Counted from the first letter of the stretch, positions 35,066 to 46,612 are shown. The stretch: DNA of 64,000 bases from Acetobacterium paludosum (GCF_008086595.1 NZ_RXYA01000009.1:62001-126000); one strand, 5' to 3'. Translations and numbers: made by a program. Notes: generated from the letters alone by a model not told the origin.

Positions 35066-35836
35066 CTACACAACGGCTGATGCATAAATCGGGGCGATAA
35101 ACGACTCTTCCAGAATCCGGATATCGACGCCGTAAACGGTGCGGATGTGCTCATGATTCAGGACTGTTTTTGGCAACCCCGCAGCCTCGACTGCTCCTGA
35201 GCTTAAAAGGATGACCTGGTCGGAATAGCGCATCGCCATGTTCAAATCGTGGACCACCATAATCACAGCCTTGTTTTGTTTCACCACCATATTTCGGGCC
35301 AGCTCCATAATATCCATCTGGTTTTTGATGTCCAGAAAGCTGATGGGTTCATCAAAAAGATAAAGATCCGGATTTTGCACCAGTGCCCGGGCAATCAGAA
35401 TCTTCTGTTTCTGTCCCCCGGACAATTCCTCGAATTGTTCATGAACCAACGGTTCAAGATCCAGCTCCTGGAGCACCTTCAAGACAATTTCGACATCTTC
35501 ATTGGTAACCCGCCACTTAATATACGGCCGTCTTCCCATCATGACGACATCCATCACCGACCCGCTGATGTAACTATTGGTGAACTGCGGCACGTAGGCG
35601 ATGCTTTTGGCCATTTCGATGGGCGGCATTTTTTGAACATTTTTTCCGTTCAGCATGACGGAGCCGCTTTGCGGCGTCAAGATTTTATTGATACACTTGA
35701 CGATGGTGGTTTTCCCCGAGCCATTGGGACCGATCAGCGAAATCAGCTGTCCTGATCGAGCTGAAAAACTGATTCCCTTAACGACCAGGGCTTTTTTGGT
35801 ATAGCCAAACTTCAAATCATTCACATGCAGTTCCAA
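35066..35836 (-). CDS. FecE/BtuD-type ABC transporter ATPase
   Basis: This 256-residue ATPase of the iron-chelate/B12/heme importer class has Walker A GPNGSGKT, signature LSGGQKQK, Walker B LYLFDEP and switch His VVHDLNMA. It is the last gene of the left chelatase operon, two bases downstream of the permease. With the permease and the lipoprotein upstream it forms a complete importer whose substrate is probably a metal chelate or tetrapyrrole, judged from three neighbouring chelatase genes. Confidence 0.93.
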   Translation of the reverse strand: MELHVNDLKFGYTKKALVVKGISFSARSGQLISLIGPNGSGKTTIVKCINKILTPQSGSVMLNGKNVQKMPPIEMAKSIAYVPQFTNSYISGSVMDVVMMGRRPYIKWRVTNEDVEIVLKVLQELDLEPLVHEQFEELSGGQKQKILIARALVQNPDLYLFDEPISFLDIKNQMDIMELARNMVVKQNKAVIMVVHDLNMAMRYSDQVILLSSGAVEAAGLPKTVLNHEHIRTVYGVDIRILEESFIAPIYASAVV

Positions 35837-35837
35837 T

Positions 35838-36926
35838 TTATTTCCCTCGCTTTCTTACAATCAGATACAGAAAGAACGGAACACCAATCATCGACGTGAC
35901 GATGCCCACCGGCAAGATGGTCGGCGAAATGATATTCCTTCCAATTGTATCGGCGATCAGCAACAGCAGTGCGCCAACCAGTGAAGCGGCCGGCACAGAA
36001 TACCGGTAATCATTTCCGATCAGCATTTTGGTGATATGCGGTGCCACCAGACCGACAAACCCGATGACGCCGGTAAACGAGACGGCGACAGCGGTCAGCA
36101 GGGTGGAAATGCCAAACGACATCATCTTGACTTTTTTGTAGTTTACCCCCAGACTGACGGCGGTTTCTTCGCCTGCCGACATGATATTGAGATCCCACGC
36201 AAACCACATCATCAGAATAATGCTGACGGTGATCGAAACGGTCATAATCACAATCCCGACCGTGGGAACTCCGGAAAGGCTTCCCATCATCCAGAAAACC
36301 AGTTCGGGCAGATCTTTCATGTCACTGACATATTTGATCAGTGACACCAGCGCCGAGAACAAATAACCGATAGCCACCCCCGCCAGAATAAGAGTGCTTG
36401 AGGAGTTGCTGGCGACTTTGGCAATACCGTAAACCATCATCATGGTCAGAACCGCAAAGGCAAAGGCAAAAATCGGTAGTAAGAACTCTCCGAAATTCAA
36501 AAACGCAAAAGCAGAACTGAAAACAATCGCCAGGGATGCTCCAAAAGAGGCACCGTTTGAAACTCCCAGAGTATAGGGACTAACCAGGGGATTTTGAAAA
36601 ATCCCCTGCATCAGTAACCCGGCATTTGACAAAGCCATTCCCACCAGAATCGCCGTGATGATTCTTGGCAGCCGAATACTAAAAACAATATCCCGCTGAA
36701 TATCGGTAATGGCATCGTTATGAACAAATAAGTCTCCGATCACCTGAATGACTGTTTTTAAATCCACGGAAGCTGCCCCCAGGGTTATCGAAACAATGGC
36801 CGTCATCACCAGGGCCAAGGCCAGCAGCAGTATGAATAGAATCTTTCGGGACCGTTTGTTCATGTAATCGAGTTTTGCTTGTTCGATATTCTTTGCCATT
36901 GTTGTCTTTTCTATTTTTGTCATTTT
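35838..36926 (-). CDS. FecCD/BtuC-type permease
   Basis: The start at 36926 (MKMTKIEK) is preferred; the frame runs 15 codons further upstream into the preceding intergenic space. The 362-residue protein has about ten membrane segments and FecCD hallmarks (SIRLPRIITAILVGMALS, GVSNGASFGASLA, FTGVIGFVGLVAPHI). As a homodimer it would form the channel of the importer. It lies between the binding lipoprotein and the ATPase. Confidence 0.93.
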   Translation of the reverse strand, partial: KMTKIEKTTMAKNIEQAKLDYMNKRSRKILFILLLALALVMTAIVSITLGAASVDLKTVIQVIGDLFVHNDAITDIQRDIVFSIRLPRIITAILVGMALSNAGLLMQGIFQNPLVSPYTLGVSNGASFGASLAIVFSSAFAFLNFGEFLLPIFAFAFAVLTMMMVYGIAKVASNSSSTLILAGVAIGYLFSALVSLIKYVSDMKDLPELVFWMMGSLSGVPTVGIVIMTVSITVSIILMMWFAWDLNIMSAGEETAVSLGVNYKKVKMMSFGISTLLTAVAVSFTGVIGFVGLVAPHITKMLIGNDYRYSVPAASLVGALLLLIADTIGRNIISPTILPVGIVTSMIGVPFFLYLIVRKRGK

Positions 36927-36951
36927 CATTTGACGGCACCAACCCCTTTTG

Positions 36952-38028
36952 TTATTTTGCCGGATAGGCAAAAATTCCGACTAAGTCCGTTCCATATAAA
37001 GTTTTTTGCAGTTCTTTCTGAACATCGCCGACATTGATGTCTTTAAACTGATCCGGATACAGTGTTTTAGCAATGTAGAGTTCTCCGATGATGCTGCCCA
37101 GAGCGGTTGTACTTATTTCGCTGCTTAAAATAATCACTTTGCCATCTTTTACCGCCTGAAGATTTGCCCAGCTGGGTCGGCCAGTTAATTGCGTGTATGA
37201 ATCCTTGACGGCGGTGTCATCGGTAATGCCGGTCCCCAGAATTTTTTTAGTGCTGCTGACCAGTTTGATGATGGCATCCGGATTTTTTCCCAGTACCCAT
37301 TCATCGCTGATTTCAGGATATTGGGCCGTTTCATCGGCAGCGATGTTGATGCCACCGGCGGCATCAATCAAAGCCTGTCCCCCAGCCGTTTTGTTGACGC
37401 TTTTATAATCGGTATAACCTTCATAATAAACAGTGGCTTTGTCTTCTGTTTTGATGTTCTTTAATTTTTTCTCAATGATGGCTGCATATTTATCATGGAA
37501 ATCCACAAAAGCCTTGGCTTTGTCTTCTTTCCCGAACAGTTTTCCCAGCGCGGTAACTTCGTCAGTGGCTTTAGAAACATCGACTAATTCCAGATAGATG
37601 CATTTTATTCCAGCCGCTTCCAACAATTTTTCATTATCCGCGGTCATATTGGCGGCATAAGTGAAAACCGCATCCGGCTTCAAGGCCATGATCGCTTCAA
37701 TATTTGGCTCATTCCATTTTCCCACCGTCGGGACATCGACGTTGGGGGTTGGATTGGGGACCGAATCCCCACGGCCAATGACGGTTGCTTCAGAACCGAA
37801 TGACTTCAGTACATCACATACACTGGAATTGTAGGTGACGATTCTTTCCAGCGGTTTATCAACGGTTATTTCTCGGCCCGCGGTATCGGTAACCGTAATC
37901 GCCCCGGTTGAATCCTTACTGCCGGTATCACTCTTTGCTGAACTGCAGGCGGCCAGCGACAGCACCATGGCCCCCAGCACAATCAGACACATGAGTCTCT
38001 TTAACAGTTTCATTCCTTTTTTTTCCAT
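36952..38028 (-). CDS. FecB/BtuF-type substrate-binding lipoprotein 1
   Basis: The ATG at 38028 has a GAGGAG site; the frame upstream belongs to the end of CobN1. The 358-residue product has a lipobox (LSLAACSS, Cys28). Its periplasmic-binding class III fold shows VTDTAGREITVDKPLERIVTY, a domain-linking helix and DAVFTYAANMTADNE. It would hand ligand to the permease. It is 17 bp downstream of CobN1, so import and chelatase are co-expressed. Heme, corrinoid or metal-chelate ligands all fit the family. Confidence 0.92.
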   Translation of the reverse strand: MEKKGMKLLKRLMCLIVLGAMVLSLAACSSAKSDTGSKDSTGAITVTDTAGREITVDKPLERIVTYNSSVCDVLKSFGSEATVIGRGDSVPNPTPNVDVPTVGKWNEPNIEAIMALKPDAVFTYAANMTADNEKLLEAAGIKCIYLELVDVSKATDEVTALGKLFGKEDKAKAFVDFHDKYAAIIEKKLKNIKTEDKATVYYEGYTDYKSVNKTAGGQALIDAAGGINIAADETAQYPEISDEWVLGKNPDAIIKLVSSTKKILGTGITDDTAVKDSYTQLTGRPSWANLQAVKDGKVIILSSEISTTALGSIIGELYIAKTLYPDQFKDINVGDVQKELQKTLYGTDLVGIFAYPAK

Positions 38029-38044
38029 TATTTTCTCCTCTTTT

Positions 38045-41000
38045 TTAGTTTTTCTTTTTTGCGCCGTGAAGCTGAGACATTGTTTTTCGATATTCTTCAA
38101 ACTCATCGGCTTTGATTATTTCAATGGCTGAGCCCTGAAAATCTCCGGCATCGGATCCCATATCCTCTTCCAGAAATCCTTCCAGTTCCAGATAGGAGTC
38201 CTGAATTTCTTCAATCATCCCCGCCTCGGGCTGCCACAGACCGCGCTGATATGCTTCCATCAGCCGCCTCGACATTTCCTCCAGCGCCCAGGGATTGTTG
38301 TCCCGGAAAAAAGCCCGGTTATCGGCATCAATGATAAAGGTTTTGGTAATGTCATCAAAGATCCAGTCATCCACTTCTTCCGTGGTGGCCTCCCAGCCAT
38401 AGACCCGGCCGACCCGCTTGCTGATATCGCCGGCACCTTTGTAACCGTGGCGTTTCTGGCCCGCGATCCATTTGGGATTGAGGAGCTTGCCCCGCACCAC
38501 CCGGTTGATTTCTTCGGCCAGCGTCCGGACCTCCACATTGGTCACTTCCCGAGTATCGCCGTAATAGGTCTTGACCGCTTTACCGGACAATTCCCGGGCG
38601 GCGGCAGTCATCCCGCCATAGTTTCCGAAATAGCAGCAGCAGCCGAGCAGATCGTGTTCATCAGACATGACTTTGTCATAGGTGATCTCCACCGTTTTCA
38701 GGCTGTTTTGTAGCTGGGCATAAGCCGGTTTCCCATAGCTTTCCCGGCCATAGGCATAGCCGTTGTAATAGGTGAAAAGATCTGTAATATCCGTCTGATC
38801 TTCCCAGGCCGAGGCGTAAACCATCAGGTTGACACCAGACGTGAAAGTTCCCGGCTGAACTCCGAATATTCGCGCGGTGGCGTCTTCCCAGGTTGTTTCC
38901 GGATTTTCCCGGATTATTTCGAGGGCATGTTTGCGAACGAAATTCTGATCGTCCTTTTCATCCAGTTTTGCCACGGCTTTAATGGCGTCATCCAGCAGGC
39001 CGACACAGTTCTGAAAATTATCCCGGAGGATGCCGGATATTTTAGCGGTCACATCAATTCGCGGCCGTCCCAGTTCCTTCATGGGGATCACTTCAATCCC
39101 CTTCACTTTTCCGTTGGGAAGCCATTTCGGTTTGACGCCCAGCAGATAGAAAAGCTGGGCCAGGCCTTCTCCGTCACCCCACATCACGTCAGCTGCCATC
39201 CAGTAAATGGCCATGGTTTCGGGATAATGTCCCTCTTCGTCGATAAACTTCTGAATGACCGAATCGGCCAGGCGCCGGCCGATTTCCCAGGCGGCTTTGG
39301 TGGGCACGGTTTCCGGATCCAGGGTGTAGAAATTCCTCCCGGTGGGCAGAATATCATCCCGGCCCCGGGTAATAATCCCGGCCGGCCCCGGTGAAACGTA
39401 TTCCCCGTTCATCGCGCGAACGAGGGCCTCAATCTCTTTTGATTCGTCAATGCGCCGGTTGATGTCAATGATTCGTTCTCGAAACCCATTAATTTCAGCC
39501 AATACGGCTGGATGCTTGATCCGATAGGGTTCCGGCAGTAAAAAATCGGCGTTAATTTCACGGCCGTCCAAAAAATCCGCAATGATGTTTTTTCCGATTA
39601 CGTCGATGTCAAAAACAACCTCCCCGTTATTCTTGCCGACGGCTTCAGAAAAAGACTCTGTCCCGCTCAGCAGCGTCTTCAGATCCACCCCGATCAACTG
39701 GCAAACGGCACTCCGCAGGGAAGCCTGGTCAACTCCCTCAAAACGCACAATGGCATTGAGCATTTCAATTCGGTCATCCCCGATGGGCAGTTCTCCAAAG
39801 ATGTGCATGCCGTCCTGAATCTGAGTATTTTTAACGGTGGACAAAACCTTGTGGGCATCCGCTATCACCTGATCGAAGTTATGGTGGTAATCGTCGAGAT
39901 TGATTTCTTTTTCCAGATTGTTTTTCTGAATCTCTTCAATCACCAGATGTTCCAGCTGATGAAGCTGGGTTTGGTCCGAAAGCCGGACCTTGTCAACCTG
40001 TTTTAAGAGGTTGTCCAATTCTTCCAGATCATCGTACAGGCCACCCTGAGCCATGACGGTCTGCATGTGATCGATAATGACGGCCAGTGCCCGGCGTTTG
40101 GCAATAGTGCCCTCGGGGGGATTATCGGCATTGTAAATATACAGATTCGGCATGTTGCCGATGCAGATATCCGGAAAGCAGCTGTCTGACAGGCCGGCGC
40201 CCTTGCCGGGCAGAAACTCCAGATTGCCGTGGGTTCCGACATGAATGATCACATCGGCCTGGTAGATCCGCTCAAAGTAGCGGTAGCTGGCCAGATATTG
40301 ATGAGTCGGCGCAATATGGGGATCATGCAGGATTTTACAGACCTTGCCGTCGCACTGGGAACCGCTGCAGCCTCTTTTGGGCTGAACGCAGACCAGCGCA
40401 TTTTTAAAGCTGACCCCGGTCACCAGCATTTTGTCCTCATAGACCATGGCCGGGGGCAGGCCCTCTTCGGTTTCTCCGAATGGTTCCCCCCATGCCTTTA
40501 TCATATTGTCACGGGCTTCCCCGGTCAGTTCGGTAAACCATTCTTGATACTGCTCTCTTGACACAAAATCAATGACACCGCCTTTTTTGACCATTTCTCT
40601 GACTGTTGTCCAGCGAAATTCGGATATGGCTTTGCGCTGCATAATGGTTTTGATCAGGCTATCTCCAGTTTCCGGAATGTCCTCCAGATCGTAGCCCTGT
40701 TGTTTCATGGTCTTCAGAATCCGAGCTACGCTTTCCAGGGTATCCAGATTGGCACCGCCTCCAACCGAGGCTTCAGTAGAGGTGCAGGGATTGTTGTTTA
40801 GGATGAAGACAACTTTTTTATCCTGATTCTTTTTCTTTTTGAGCTCAATCCATTTGATCATCCGGCTGACCAGTTTCTCGCAGCGCTGTCCCACCGGCTT
40901 TCTGAGTTCAACCGGACGGCTGCGGTCTTCAGCGCCGATAAAAATCGGTTCGATCACCCCTTCCAGCTCGGGCAGCGCGATGCTCCAGGGCAGGTCGGCC

Positions 41001-41881
41001 ACGGTGCCGTCCTTGCTTTCCTGCCATTCTTCAATGGACATCGAGGCAGAGCAGATGGGTTTGGCAATGGGACAGTTCAGCCGATTCATGATGGAGCTGG
41101 GTTTGCTCTGTTTGCCATCGTCGGCCGACTGTAAAAAGAATCCGCTCATGCGGATCATGGCATCGATCACCGGTTTGCCCTCATCATCGAAGCAGAATTT
41201 CTCCACCGCGTATTCCACGCCCTTCGCCCCGAGCTCGGCATCCGGCCAGGAATAGGTGTAAATCGGCAAGGCCGTATAGCCCCGGGCTTCGATGATCCGG
41301 ATCAGCTCTTTCTCGACTGCAATGTCTTCATTCAGCCAGGTTGTTCGGGACGCGATAACGGCAATGACCCCCTTGGGGGATTTGTTGCGAAAGCCAAAAT
41401 AATCCCGGGCAGTTTCAAATACAGCCGCCGTATCGAGATGAAAAATCCCTTCCCAGGGAATAAACGTCGGCTCTTGATAGGTGTGGCTTTCCCCCAGCAC
41501 TTCCGTCAGCAGATAAGCGATCATATTGACCAGATTTTCCTTGCCGCTGTAGGTATAATACTGATTGCAAATGGCGGAGTGTTTCATGGTTTCACGGTTT
41601 TTAATCCGACTGGCCGCCTCTCCTCCCACATAAACGACGGGGGTTGTTTTTCCCGCTGCATAATCTTCGACTTCATCCCAGACTGAATCCGCGGCGGTGA
41701 CGTTAAAAAAAAACAAATCCGCAGTATCCATTTCTTTGTAAAGCTGATTGATATCTTCCCGTCCGTCGCTTAATTCCGCCGCCGAATAGATTTTCAAATT
41801 CACCCGCTCTTCAATAAAAGGGCTGATCATTTTTAACCGGTTGGCTGATTTATGCCATAAAATGGCGATAACAGTTTTCAT
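38045..41881 (-). CDS. CobN-type chelatase large subunit 1
   Basis: This 1278-residue CobN/ChlH/BchH-family protein, the subunit that holds tetrapyrrole and metal, has an N-terminal Rossmann-like part (about 1-145) and a body starting [10 protein letters not shown]. It carries the family core [19 protein letters not shown] (about 545-565), [14 protein letters not shown] and [19 protein letters not shown]. At about residue 504 a Cys triad [11 protein letters not shown] precedes KILHDP, absent from classical ChlH. Its ATG overlaps the ChlI stop (ATGA). The classical family inserts Mg or Co with ATP from AAA partners. Recent work on HmuS, a CobN-like protein of Bacteroides heme loci, indicates iron removal from heme, so insertion and extraction are both open here. 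Confidence 0.92.
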   Translation of the reverse strand: MKTVIAILWHKSANRLKMISPFIEERVNLKIYSAAELSDGREDINQLYKEMDTADLFFFNVTAADSVWDEVEDYAAGKTTPVVYVGGEAASRIKNRETMKHSAICNQYYTYSGKENLVNMIAYLLTEVLGESHTYQEPTFIPWEGIFHLDTAAVFETARDYFGFRNKSPKGVIAVIASRTTWLNEDIAVEKELIRIIEARGYTALPIYTYSWPDAELGAKGVEYAVEKFCFDDEGKPVIDAMIRMSGFFLQSADDGKQSKPSSIMNRLNCPIAKPICSASMSIEEWQESKDGTVADLPWSIALPELEGVIEPIFIGAEDRSRPVELRKPVGQRCEKLVSRMIKWIELKKKKNQDKKVVFILNNNPCTSTEASVGGGANLDTLESVARILKTMKQQGYDLEDIPETGDSLIKTIMQRKAISEFRWTTVREMVKKGGVIDFVSREQYQEWFTELTGEARDNMIKAWGEPFGETEEGLPPAMVYEDKMLVTGVSFKNALVCVQPKRGCSGSQCDGKVCKILHDPHIAPTHQYLASYRYFERIYQADVIIHVGTHGNLEFLPGKGAGLSDSCFPDICIGNMPNLYIYNADNPPEGTIAKRRALAVIIDHMQTVMAQGGLYDDLEELDNLLKQVDKVRLSDQTQLHQLEHLVIEEIQKNNLEKEINLDDYHHNFDQVIADAHKVLSTVKNTQIQDGMHIFGELPIGDDRIEMLNAIVRFEGVDQASLRSAVCQLIGVDLKTLLSGTESFSEAVGKNNGEVVFDIDVIGKNIIADFLDGREINADFLLPEPYRIKHPAVLAEINGFRERIIDINRRIDESKEIEALVRAMNGEYVSPGPAGIITRGRDDILPTGRNFYTLDPETVPTKAAWEIGRRLADSVIQKFIDEEGHYPETMAIYWMAADVMWGDGEGLAQLFYLLGVKPKWLPNGKVKGIEVIPMKELGRPRIDVTAKISGILRDNFQNCVGLLDDAIKAVAKLDEKDDQNFVRKHALEIIRENPETTWEDATARIFGVQPGTFTSGVNLMVYASAWEDQTDITDLFTYYNGYAYGRESYGKPAYAQLQNSLKTVEITYDKVMSDEHDLLGCCCYFGNYGGMTAAARELSGKAVKTYYGDTREVTNVEVRTLAEEINRVVRGKLLNPKWIAGQKRHGYKGAGDISKRVGRVYGWEATTEEVDDWIFDDITKTFIIDADNRAFFRDNNPWALEEMSRRLMEAYQRGLWQPEAGMIEEIQDSYLELEGFLEEDMGSDAGDFQGSAIEIIKADEFEEYRKTMSQLHGAKKKN

Positions 41882-42957
41882 TTTTCTGCCTTCTTTTTAT
41901 CCTGAACGGTCGCACCATTGTCATCAATAATAGTATTGACCATCGCCATATTGAATTTTCTCGTTGTTTCAAACGGCAGCGACTTCAGCCGGTGCAGAAA
42001 CACCATTTCCGTCACTTCTCGAATATCCTCTTTATCAACCGCTTGATGGTCCTTATAGGCGGCCATCGCTCGGGCCGCTTTCATCAGAGTCAGATCACCG
42101 CGGTGGCCGTCAACTTCAAGGGCAATAGCAATTTTGGCATTGGTAAGCAGCAGGTCGTCGTCAATCGTCACCTCAGGCAAGCGTTCTCGGGCTTTAACGA
42201 TCTGATCACTAAGTTGAGTTTCGGCATCCTGATATTCGTGCATAAACTCATGAGGATCCGCTTCAAACGCGCCTCTTCTTTTGACGATATCGATCCGCTG
42301 CCGCGGATCTTTAATCCCTTTAATGTCCACACTGAACCCGAAGCGGTCCAGCAACTGAGGCCGAAGTTCCCCTTCTTCGGGATTCATGGTTCCCACCAGA
42401 ATGAACTGAGCGGGATGAGAAAAAGAAATGCCTTCCCGTTCTACGGTATTAACCCCCATGGCCGCGGAATCAAGGAGCAGATCGACAATGTGGTCATCCA
42501 GCAGATTAATTTCATCCACATACAAAATCCCCCGGTTGGCCTGCGCCAGCACCCCCAGATCAAATTTTTTCTTGCCATGCTGGATGGCCTCTTCAATATC
42601 CAGGGATCCCACCACCCGATCTTCCGTCGCTGAAACCGGCAGATCGACCACCCGCATTTTATCTTTGACAATTGCCAACGTTTCACCGTTTTTCACTTTT
42701 TCCCGACAGTTTTCACACAACGAGCCAGGATCGTTCGGATCACAGCGGAAAGGACAGTCCTTGACCACATCGATTTCCGGCAGCAGATTGGCAATCGCCC
42801 GAACGGCAGTTGATTTTCCGGTGCCCTTTTCGCCAAAAACCAGAACTCCGCCAATTTTAGGGTCGATAACGTTTAGGATCAGCCCCATTTTCATTGATTC
42901 CTGTCCGATGATGGCGGTAAACGGATAGGTCCTATTTTTTTTCATAAAATGTGTCAT
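41878..42957 (-). CDS. ChlI/BchI-type AAA+ chelatase motor with Cys4 insertion
   Basis: A 359-residue AAA+ ATPase with Walker [10 protein letters not shown] (42-50), Walker [11 protein letters not shown], the [21 protein letters not shown] sensor region and a C-terminal helical lid. Between Walker A and the [18 protein letters not shown] loop is a cysteine insertion (C68, C72, C81, C84) likely to bind zinc or an Fe-S cluster, absent from cyanobacterial ChlI. It should form hexamers driving CobN1. Start 42957 overlaps the stop of the ChlI/ChlD fusion (ATGA) and its stop overlaps the CobN1 start, so all three are translationally coupled. Confidence 0.93.
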   Translation of the reverse strand: MTHFMKKNRTYPFTAIIGQESMKMGLILNVIDPKIGGVLVFGEKGTGKSTAVRAIANLLPEIDVVKDCPFRCDPNDPGSLCENCREKVKNGETLAIVKDKMRVVDLPVSATEDRVVGSLDIEEAIQHGKKKFDLGVLAQANRGILYVDEINLLDDHIVDLLLDSAAMGVNTVEREGISFSHPAQFILVGTMNPEEGELRPQLLDRFGFSVDIKGIKDPRQRIDIVKRRGAFEADPHEFMHEYQDAETQLSDQIVKARERLPEVTIDDDLLLTNAKIAIALEVDGHRGDLTLMKAARAMAAYKDHQAVDKEDIREVTEMVFLHRLKSLPFETTRKFNMAMVNTIIDDNGATVQDKKKAEK

Positions 42958-44843
42958 GCTGTCACCCTCATGCTTTCTACGATATTTAGTAATTTATCAC
43001 TTTGTAATTCATCCATGGCCCGATACTCGGAATTCATCATCACCGCCAAATCTTTGGCAATGCCAAAACGCATCATTCCCTGTTTTTCGATATCAATCAC
43101 CATCGTGCTGACTTGCTTGAAGTCCCGGATTTTCGCTCCGATTTCAAGCAGTTCGGCTTTCGGTTTCTGGTCGTCCGCTAAGCTCACGTTGCCCTTTCCA
43201 TCAGTAATCACGATCATCATCGGCATCAGCTCTGGGGCCTTCTTCAGTTCGCTTTTAATCACCTGAATGCCTTTGGAAAGACCGGCATTGAGTGGTGTCC
43301 TGCCGCCGATTTCCATATTCTCCAGCAGTTTGTAGCCTCGCTCTACGCTGCGGGTTGGCGGCAGCAGCACCTGGGCTTCTTCGCCCCGAAAGGCAACGAG
43401 ACAGATCTTGTCCCGTTTCACATAGGCGTCTTTGAGCAGCGACATAATCGCCCCCTTCGTTTCAACCATCCGCTGGTTGGCCCCCATGGAGCCGCTGGCA
43501 TCCACCACGAAGACCAACAGATTGGCGATCTTTTTCTGCCGAACCTTTTCACGGATATCCTGTTCATAAATCGTGATGGCCATGCCGCTTGGTTCCCGTT
43601 CTCGCTGGAACGGCGCTGCTGCCCGGATGGTGGCATCCAGAGCCAGATCGTTGTTTTTGCGCTGCATCGTGGAAAAAATATAGCGTCCCGATTTGGAGGC
43701 GCTGCGGATGTTGGTCCGCTTGCCCTGACCCCTTCTAAACCGGCGATCCGACTGATGCCCGAAATCCTTGAGTTTGAAATCCTGTCCGATTTTGAAATTC
43801 TCTGTTTGCGGCTGATTCGGTTGCTTCTGTTTCTTTTTATCGTCATTCTTGTCTGACGGTTCCGATTCCTCCTGATTCTGACCATCCCCGTCAGAAGGCG
43901 GTTCATCATCATCCGGGTCCGACTGGTTTTCATTCGGATCCGCTTCGTCTTCCGGTTCCGGAGATTCCGAATTTTCCTGATCCTGCTGCTGCGGTTCCTG
44001 ATCCCTTTGGCGATGCGTCAAAGCAAAAAAAGCCGCTTCCTCAATATCCGCATCAGTGATCTCGAGCCGGCCGTTTAAAGCCGCGATAGCCTTAGCCGTT
44101 TGTTCCATCACCAGATCTGCCCGGTGTCCTATGACGTTGGCCTGAAGACAAAGTGAAATGATTTTCTCCAAATTCTCTTCGGTCACGACAACACCTTTCA
44201 TCCGTTCCTTAGCGTCAATAATCACTGCTTTCAGCTTCGCATCCTGAGCCCCATAGGATTGGCAGAACGCCTGACGATTTTCTTCATACTGATACTGTCT
44301 TTTCAGTATTTCTACCCGGGAACGGGGCTCCTTTTCGCCCCTAATATTCACAGACAAGCCAAAGCGATCCAGAAAATGGGATCGCAGCTCGCCTTCCTCC
44401 CGATTCATTGTGCCGATCAAAATAAACTCGCTTGCGTGGCTGAATGAAACCCCCTCACGCTCGATGTGGTTCACTCCGTTAGCACTAATGTCCAGAAGAA
44501 TATCAATGATGTAATCCTGGAGCAGATTGACCTCATCCACATATAGGATGTTTTTATCCGCCTTCTTCAACACTCCAGCCTCAAAATAAACGGAACCGCT
44601 TGCCAGGGTTTTTTCCATATCGATGGAACCGACCAGACGATCCTCGGAAATCGACAGCGGCAGCTCCACAATCTTTTTTTCGATCAGCGGTGCCAGCGCC
44701 CGTACCGCTGTAGACTTTGCTGTCCCTTTTTCACCATTGATCAGGACGCCGCCAATTTTAGGATTGACCACATTCAACAGCAACGCTTTCTTCATGGCTT
44801 CCTGACCGATAATGGCAGTAAACGGATAGTAATTTTTATTCAT
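42954..44843 (-). CDS. Fused ChlI/ChlD-type AAA-VWA chelatase subunit 1
   Basis: The ATG at 44843 lies eight bases after AGGAGG; a GTG at 44849 is too close. The 629-residue protein has an AAA domain with intact Walker A (GEKGTAKST) and Walker B ([10 protein letters not shown]), then an acidic Pro/Gln/Asp/Glu linker (about 290-355). A basic stretch follows, then a VWA domain with a complete MIDAS ([24 protein letters not shown]). In Mg and Co chelatases this D-type subunit couples the ATPase ring to the large subunit. Unlike BchD, the ATPase motifs look active. It heads the chelatase part of the operon, downstream of the exporter and repeat D. Confidence 0.92.
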   Translation of the reverse strand: MNKNYYPFTAIIGQEAMKKALLLNVVNPKIGGVLINGEKGTAKSTAVRALAPLIEKKIVELPLSISEDRLVGSIDMEKTLASGSVYFEAGVLKKADKNILYVDEVNLLQDYIIDILLDISANGVNHIEREGVSFSHASEFILIGTMNREEGELRSHFLDRFGLSVNIRGEKEPRSRVEILKRQYQYEENRQAFCQSYGAQDAKLKAVIIDAKERMKGVVVTEENLEKIISLCLQANVIGHRADLVMEQTAKAIAALNGRLEITDADIEEAAFFALTHRQRDQEPQQQDQENSESPEPEDEADPNENQSDPDDDEPPSDGDGQNQEESEPSDKNDDKKKQKQPNQPQTENFKIGQDFKLKDFGHQSDRRFRRGQGKRTNIRSASKSGRYIFSTMQRKNNDLALDATIRAAAPFQREREPSGMAITIYEQDIREKVRQKKIANLLVFVVDASGSMGANQRMVETKGAIMSLLKDAYVKRDKICLVAFRGEEAQVLLPPTRSVERGYKLLENMEIGGRTPLNAGLSKGIQVIKSELKKAPELMPMMIVITDGKGNVSLADDQKPKAELLEIGAKIRDFKQVSTMVIDIEKQGMMRFGIAKDLAVMMNSEYRAMDELQSDKLLNIVESMRVTA

Positions 44844-44870
44844 TAACACAGCCTCCTCATATAAGTTACT

Positions 44871-45012
44871 GTTGGCTTTGCTGCCGGTTTTCGCAAATCA
44901 CCAGAAGAAATCGCTACGCGAATTTCTTCAAGGTCGCGGGCAGTCGCCAACTACAAGCGAGCTTGTGATTGGCTCGTTACCAAATTGATTGCGAAACCGG
45001 CAGCAAAGCAAC
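44871..45012. repeat. MITE-like palindromic repeat (element D)
   Basis: Terminal inverted repeats of about 24 bp: TTTGCTGCCGGTTTTCGCAA at 44877-44896 and TTGCGAAACCGGCAGCAAAG at 44989-45008. An internal GAAGAAATCGC/GCGAATTTCTTC hairpin is shared with element A. It lies between the exporter permease and the ChlI/ChlD gene. Confidence 0.8.
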
Positions 45013-45035
45013 ATTAGTTTGTGCTTTGTGCGTTT

Positions 45036-45773
45036 TTATAAATTTTTACTGCGATTAATACGAAGCAGTGCGATCAGCATAAACACAACAGTGTAAGCAA
45101 CCAGCACCGCCAGGCTGAGCCAGTCAACCCCTTCGCCGTATGAAAGCTGCCGCAGCAGACTGCTGGCATAGGTTAAAGGCAGCAACTGCACCAGCATCTT
45201 TAAAATCACCGGCAGACCGGTTAGCGAAAAAAAAGTATTACCAATGAAGGTCATCGGTAAAATGACGAAGGTTGAAAAACGGCTGATATCCGCATGGGTT
45301 TTGGAAATAATCGCCGCCATGACACCCAGAGCCGAAAATGCCATTCCGTTGATGAGCATCACCACAAAAAAAATGACATTTACATGAATAGCCGCTCCAA
45401 ACAGAAATGAAATTCCCAGAATCAGGCATCCGGCATACAGTCCGCGCAAACTTCCCCCAATCATCTGTCCAATGATGTATTGTCCCAGGGGGGTGGGTGA
45501 CGCCAGTACATTATCAAAAGATCTTTCGTACAGCCGCTGGACATTGAGGGACATGCCAATGGCATTAAAACTGGCATTCATGGTGGTTAATGCGATGATC
45601 CCCGGAATCAGAAATTCCAGATATGGATGACCGTCCACCATTTTATCCATTCCCATACCGATACCAAAGGTAATCAGATATAAAATGGGACTGATCATAG
45701 CAGTTACCGTAATTTTGAACCACTCATGTTTAAATTCAATCCATTTTTCCCATAAAACCGTGAGAATCGCCAA
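45036..45773 (-). CDS. ABC-2 type exporter permease
   Basis: This 245-residue permease has six membrane segments and the ABC-2/NodJ-DrrB pattern (FLIPGIIALTTMNASFNAIG, RLYERSFDNVLASPTPLGQY, FSALGVMAAIISKTHAD). It is paired with the ATPase gene two bases upstream. As the first genes of the left chelatase operon, the pair might export a tetrapyrrole, metal complex or toxic by-product; the substrate cannot be read from sequence. Confidence 0.88.
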   Translation of the reverse strand: MAILTVLWEKWIEFKHEWFKITVTAMISPILYLITFGIGMGMDKMVDGHPYLEFLIPGIIALTTMNASFNAIGMSLNVQRLYERSFDNVLASPTPLGQYIIGQMIGGSLRGLYAGCLILGISFLFGAAIHVNVIFFVVMLINGMAFSALGVMAAIISKTHADISRFSTFVILPMTFIGNTFFSLTGLPVILKMLVQLLPLTYASSLLRQLSYGEGVDWLSLAVLVAYTVVFMLIALLRINRSKNL

Positions 45774-45775
45774 TT

Positions 45776-46612
45776 TTAATCAATCCCCCTTCCCAAACGT
45801 TTGATGAACACATCCTCCAGATTTGTTTCCCGTAGGGTAAAAGGATCATTAAGATTGGCTGCATAGGCGATTGCCAGTTCTTTATTCTGAAAGAATTCCC
45901 GTTTTATTCCCGCGGCGGTAGCTACATCAACAGCAATAACGCCCAGCCGTTTGATCATCTCAAGCGGCGGCGCAATCTCCAACAGACAGCCTTCATCAAT
46001 CAATGCAATGCGATTGCAGAGCAGCTGAGCCTCCTCCATATAGTGCGTAGTCAGAATGAAGGTCATCCCCTGACGGTTTAACCCGCTGATTAAGTCCCAC
46101 ATCTGCCGTCTGGAAAACGGATCCAGACCGACGGTTGGTTCATCCAACAGTACCAGCTCGGGCTTGGGCAGCAACGCCCGGCAAAGCATCAGCTTCCGCT
46201 TCATGCCGCCAGAAAGCTCTCGGACTCTCTTTTTTCGATGCGTCATCAAGCCACAGAATGTCAGGAGTTCTTTGGTCGCTTTTCGACGCTGATCCTTCGG
46301 TATTTTGTAAAGGCGTCCTTGATATTCCATGATTTCTGTAACCGTCATGTCGCCGCGAAGCGTATATTCCTGGGTAACCGTCGTAATCTTCTGTTTCAGT
46401 TCGACGCTGTTGCGGCTGATTTCCTGGCCATCCAGCCGAATTTTCCCTTTGGATGGCAGCAGCAGCGTTGAGATGAGCCGGATGATCGTGGTTTTGCCAG
46501 CGCCGTTGGAACCGAGCAAGCCGAAGAATTCGCCCTTTTCTACTTTGAAGTTAATATTATCCAACACCTTCTTGTTTTGAAAGGTCTTTCCCAGGTTGAT
46601 GATTTCAAGCAT
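45776..46612 (-). CDS. ABC exporter ATPase (NodI/DrrA-like)
   Basis: This 278-residue ATPase has Walker A GSNGAGKTT, signature LSGGMKRKL, Walker B LVLLDEP and switch His TTHYMEE, typical of ABC-2 exporters. AGGAGG lies nine bases before the ATG at 46612. Its 230-nt leader contains two tandem hairpin units, so expression may be attenuated. It opens the left operon, driven by the promoter at 46848-46876. Confidence 0.9.
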   Translation of the reverse strand: MLEIINLGKTFQNKKVLDNINFKVEKGEFFGLLGSNGAGKTTIIRLISTLLLPSKGKIRLDGQEISRNSVELKQKITTVTQEYTLRGDMTVTEIMEYQGRLYKIPKDQRRKATKELLTFCGLMTHRKKRVRELSGGMKRKLMLCRALLPKPELVLLDEPTVGLDPFSRRQMWDLISGLNRQGMTFILTTHYMEEAQLLCNRIALIDEGCLLEIAPPLEMIKRLGVIAVDVATAAGIKREFFQNKELAIAYAANLNDPFTLRETNLEDVFIKRLGRGID

